The position numbers and the translations under genes are program-made. A stretch of 64,000 bases of DNA from JADJLQ01 sp044227925 (GTDB lineage Bacteria; Bacteroidota; Bacteroidia; Chitinophagales; Saprospiraceae), in assembly GCA_044227925.1 (NCBI GenBank), contig JBGAVW010000005.1:1-64000 (forward strand), in the 5' to 3' direction. The notes under the pieces were generated by a model. It made no database searches. It had not been told where the DNA came from and saw only the letters and a list, made by a program, of their open reading frames with translations. Positions 63,766-64,000 of the stretch are shown here, in pieces. Position 1 is the first letter of the stretch; each line of letters starts with the position of its first letter.

Positions 63766-64000
63766 TTAAATATTACCCTTCTTCATTTCCTTTACGGCAT
63801 AATCTACGGCGCGCGCCGTGAATGCCATATAAGTGATGGATGGATTTACACAGTTTGCAGAGGTCATAAACGACCCATCTGTTACATATAGGTTTTTGAC
63901 AGCATGTACCTGATTCCAGCCATTGAGCACAGAGGTTTTAGGGTCTCTGCCCATTCGAGCAGTACCCATTTCATGTACTCCATTACCTAAACCTCCTATA
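63766..64000 (-). CDS. GMC-family oxidoreductase, C-terminal part (runs off the window)
   Basis: The frame is open to the window edge on the 5' side. Visible residues include GLGNGVHEMGTARMGRDPKTS with the presumed catalytic His, VKNLYVTDGSFMTSANCVNP and the Asn-Pro motif NPSITYMAFTARAVDYAVKEM. It is a paralogue of the GMC enzyme at 7753 (matching HEMG..RMG, VTDG and NPS.TYMAF blocks). It is upstream of the broken subunit-3 gene, the reverse of the order at 7190-9465. Whether it is intact cannot be judged. Confidence 0.88.
   Translation of the reverse strand, partial: IGGLGNGVHEMGTARMGRDPKTSVLNGWNQVHAVKNLYVTDGSFMTSANCVNPSITYMAFTARAVDYAVKEMKKGNI

Overview
The window reads as chromosomal DNA of a Bacteroidota bacterium, most likely an environmental member near Saprospiraceae or Chitinophagaceae. 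The phylum call rests on several independent signs: a SusC/SusD pair, C-terminal type IX secretion sorting domains of both kinds (type B on the protein ending at 29525, type A on the protease ending at 32844), promoters with the Bacteroidetes -7 box TAnnTTTG, many lipoproteins with short signal peptides, and phylum-typical families (DUF5362-like, DUF6913-like, DUF885). The family-level placement is inference.

Layout. 1-6970: a minus-strand operon ribF, glycosyltransferase, rluA; then, divergently, an Mrp-type Fe-S carrier, a NifU-C protein and pyrF, followed by two tandem LolA-like envelope proteins. 7190-14527: a gluconate-dehydrogenase-subunit-3/GMC oxidoreductase pair, small membrane proteins, a spermidine-synthase-like methyltransferase, a secreted DUF885 protein and a secreted amidohydrolase. 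14546-19402 (minus): phosphoribosyltransferase, GNAT protein, and an AAA ATPase/VWA pair resembling the magnesium-chelatase I/D architecture. 19635-29525: a nonsense-interrupted DUF4440-like gene, an AraC regulator, a cytochrome P460-like lipoprotein, an M24 peptidase, an AI-2E-type permease, a Gfo/Idh/MocA oxidoreductase, two unknowns and a gliding-motility-type surface protein. 29947-39589: asnS, a TlpA-like thioredoxin, an M36 metalloprotease with PA and sorting domains, an rlmB-type methyltransferase, a TraB/GumN lipoprotein and a cystathionine gamma-synthase-type enzyme.

40156-51726 is the most distinctive block: SusC, SusD, a large two-propeller VCBS/UnbV lipoprotein, a vanadium-haloperoxidase-type PAP2 protein and a second VCBS/UnbV (CRTAC1-type) protein, all on the plus strand, the last three linked by 4-nt overlaps. 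A 12-bp word upstream of susC recurs exactly just upstream of a LacI-family gene at 53692, which suggests that this regulator controls both. A tRNA-Cys and an SDR enzyme lie between them. After lacI come a sodium/solute symporter and galactokinase (coupled by a GTGA overlap), a Cys-rich lipoprotein, and an exported ADP-ribosylglycohydrolase next to a methylthioribose-kinase-like enzyme on the minus strand.

60636-63026 is an accA / DUF6913-like / dapA operon with overlapping genes. The window ends inside a second GMC/subunit-3 locus in which the subunit-3 gene is broken by an internal deletion of about 88 bp.

The intergenic regions carry degenerate TACGAT/CGTAA-rich repeats. One forms the C-terminal codons of rluA and one is a tandem 55-bp duplication between the VWA and AAA genes. 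I see no CRISPR array, transposase, phage gene or rRNA.
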